This document shows, in pieces, positions 62,993 to 64,000 of a DNA stretch of 64,000 bases. Position 1 is the first letter of the stretch; the number at the start of each line of letters is the position of its first letter. Source of the stretch: Pseudomonas sp. KU26590 (GTDB taxonomy: Bacteria > Pseudomonadota > Gammaproteobacteria > Pseudomonadales > Pseudomonadaceae); contig NZ_CP110644.1 of the NCBI RefSeq assembly GCF_026153515.1, forward strand, positions 1,641,501-1,705,500. Reading direction: 5' to 3'. A program made the position numbers and the translations under genes. The notes beneath the pieces were generated by a model. The model saw only the letters and a list, made by a program, of their open reading frames with translations. It made no database searches and was not told the DNA's origin.

Positions 62993-64000
62993 TTGAAAAA
63001 GTCAGTCGCCATCGTTTTCGGTGGGCAATCCTCCGAGCATGAAGTGTCGTTGCAATCGGCGCGCAACGTGATCAACGCGATTGATCGCAACAACTTTTCC
63101 ATCACCCTCATTGGCGTCGACAAGCAGGGCCACTGGCTGCGCTTCGACGAGCAGGATTACCTGCAGAACCCCACCGACCCTGCGCACATCAAGCTCAGTG
63201 AATCCGGCCGTTTGCTTTCGCTGATGCCGGGCGCCAGCGGGCCGCAGTTCGTGGAGGTGCAGACCGGCGCAGAGGTGCCGCGCATCGACGTGGTGTTCCC
63301 GCTGATCCACGGCAGCTTCGGGGAAGACGGCTGCCTGCAAGGCATGCTGCGTCTGCTAGATATTCCGTTCGTGGGCCCTGATGTGCTCAGCTCGGCGGCG
63401 TGCATGGACAAGGACGTCACCAAGCGGCTGCTGCGCGACGCCGGGATTTCGGTCGCGCCGTTCGTGGTCCTTCACCGTGGCAAGACGGTGGACTTCGTCA
63501 GCGTTTCTGCGCAGCTGGGCCTGCCGCTTTTCGTAAAGCCGGCGTGTCAGGGATCGTCAGTTGGCGTGAGCAAGGTCGTCGACGAAGCCGGTTATGCCGC
63601 TGCGCTGAAACTGGCCTTCGACTACGACAACAAGGTGCTGATCGAGCAGGGCATCGTCGGTCGTGAGGTGGAATGCGCCGTGCTGGGTAATCACGAGCCG
63701 AAGGTGAGTGTGTGCGGTGAGGTCGTGGCCAATGACGCGTTTTATGCGTACGACACCAAGTACCTGAACGACGGTCAGGCGCGCATCGCCATCCCCGCGC
63801 AGTTGCCCGACGACATGAGCGAGGCCGTACGTGAGGTGGCGCTGCAGGCCTATCGCGTGCTGGGCTGCGCCGGGTTGGCGCGGGTGGATTTCTTTGTCAC
63901 CGAGGCGCGGGAAATCATCATCAACGAGGTCAACACGCTCCCCGGGTTCACCTCCATCAGCATGTATCCGAAACTTTGGCAGGCGAGCGGGTTGAGCTAC
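62993..64000 (+). CDS. ddlA: D-alanine--D-alanine ligase, partial
   Basis: The 336 codons shown lack about the last 25-30 residues. The ATP-grasp enzyme joins two D-alanines for peptidoglycan. Seen are the N-terminal substrate segment [53 protein letters not shown] and the metal-binding [18 protein letters not shown]. It starts at TTG 62993 with AGGAG nine bases upstream. The length and sequence type fit DdlA rather than the DdlB of the division cluster. Confidence 0.93.
   Translation, partial: MKKSVAIVFGGQSSEHEVSLQSARNVINAIDRNNFSITLIGVDKQGHWLRFDEQDYLQNPTDPAHIKLSESGRLLSLMPGASGPQFVEVQTGAEVPRIDVVFPLIHGSFGEDGCLQGMLRLLDIPFVGPDVLSSAACMDKDVTKRLLRDAGISVAPFVVLHRGKTVDFVSVSAQLGLPLFVKPACQGSSVGVSKVVDEAGYAAALKLAFDYDNKVLIEQGIVGREVECAVLGNHEPKVSVCGEVVANDAFYAYDTKYLNDGQARIAIPAQLPDDMSEAVREVALQAYRVLGCAGLARVDFFVTEAREIIINEVNTLPGFTSISMYPKLWQASGLSY

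Overview
The window is chromosomal DNA of a Pseudomonas from the fluorescens/syringae side of the genus rather than P. aeruginosa. The evidence is the conserved order nadB–algU–mucA–mucB–mucD–lepA–lepB–rnc–era–recO–pdxJ, the ung–abrB–tctABC–tctDE block, high GC, many REP/REPIN palindromes, and the lack of a mucC gene between mucB and mucD. No rRNA, tRNA, prophage or CRISPR array was seen.

Layout. 1-3069 (minus): a large DUF6543/dermonecrotic-toxin-like protein cut by the left edge. 3212-11256 (minus): a guanidine-use operon (ABC transporter, two DUF1989 subunits, a biotin-dependent 'urea' carboxylase) behind a guanidine-I (ykkC) riboswitch and a sigma-54 promoter. 11.5-14.3 kb: a glycine/tyrosine-rich lipoprotein, a 3-hydroxyisobutyryl-CoA hydrolase and ung. 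14.5-21.1 kb: an AbrB-family membrane protein with a damaged 5' end, the tricarboxylate transporter tctABC and its regulators tctDE, with four 11-bp-phased CTTTC repeats between the two units. 21.1-25.4 kb: HDOD protein, ygfZ, sdhE, ygfX, nadB. 25.6-29.9 kb: the envelope-stress locus algU-mucA-mucB / mucD. 30.0-36.5 kb: lepA-lepB-DUF4845-rnc-era-recO-pdxJ. 36.6-45.0 kb: cmoBA, a chemoreceptor with a C-terminal sensory region, a chagasin-like inhibitor, an IS110/IS1111-type element next to a REP, and a Lon-type protease (asrA-like) with a sigma-32-type promoter.

45.2-49.6 kb (plus): a tightly overlapping four-gene unit of a periplasmic cupredoxin-like protein, a dCache-HAMP-GGDEF-EAL phosphodiesterase, a DUF3034 envelope protein and a lipoprotein truncated haemoglobin. 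No described pathway joins these four; this is the strongest candidate for an undescribed system. 49.7-53.6 kb: PQQ glucose dehydrogenase and a carbohydrate porin. 54.2-64.0 kb: a VF530 protein, a Pr6Pr-like membrane protein, an NfeF/NfeR-like siderophore-reductase and PadR-regulator pair, a class A PBP, OpgC, a solitary antitoxin-like DNA-binding protein, a small unknown protein, type B L31 under a probable Zur operator, and ddlA cut by the right edge.

REPINs of at least five sequence types are scattered through the window. One lies inside the reading frame of the carboxylase and is translated, and one supplies the stop codon of the AbrB gene.
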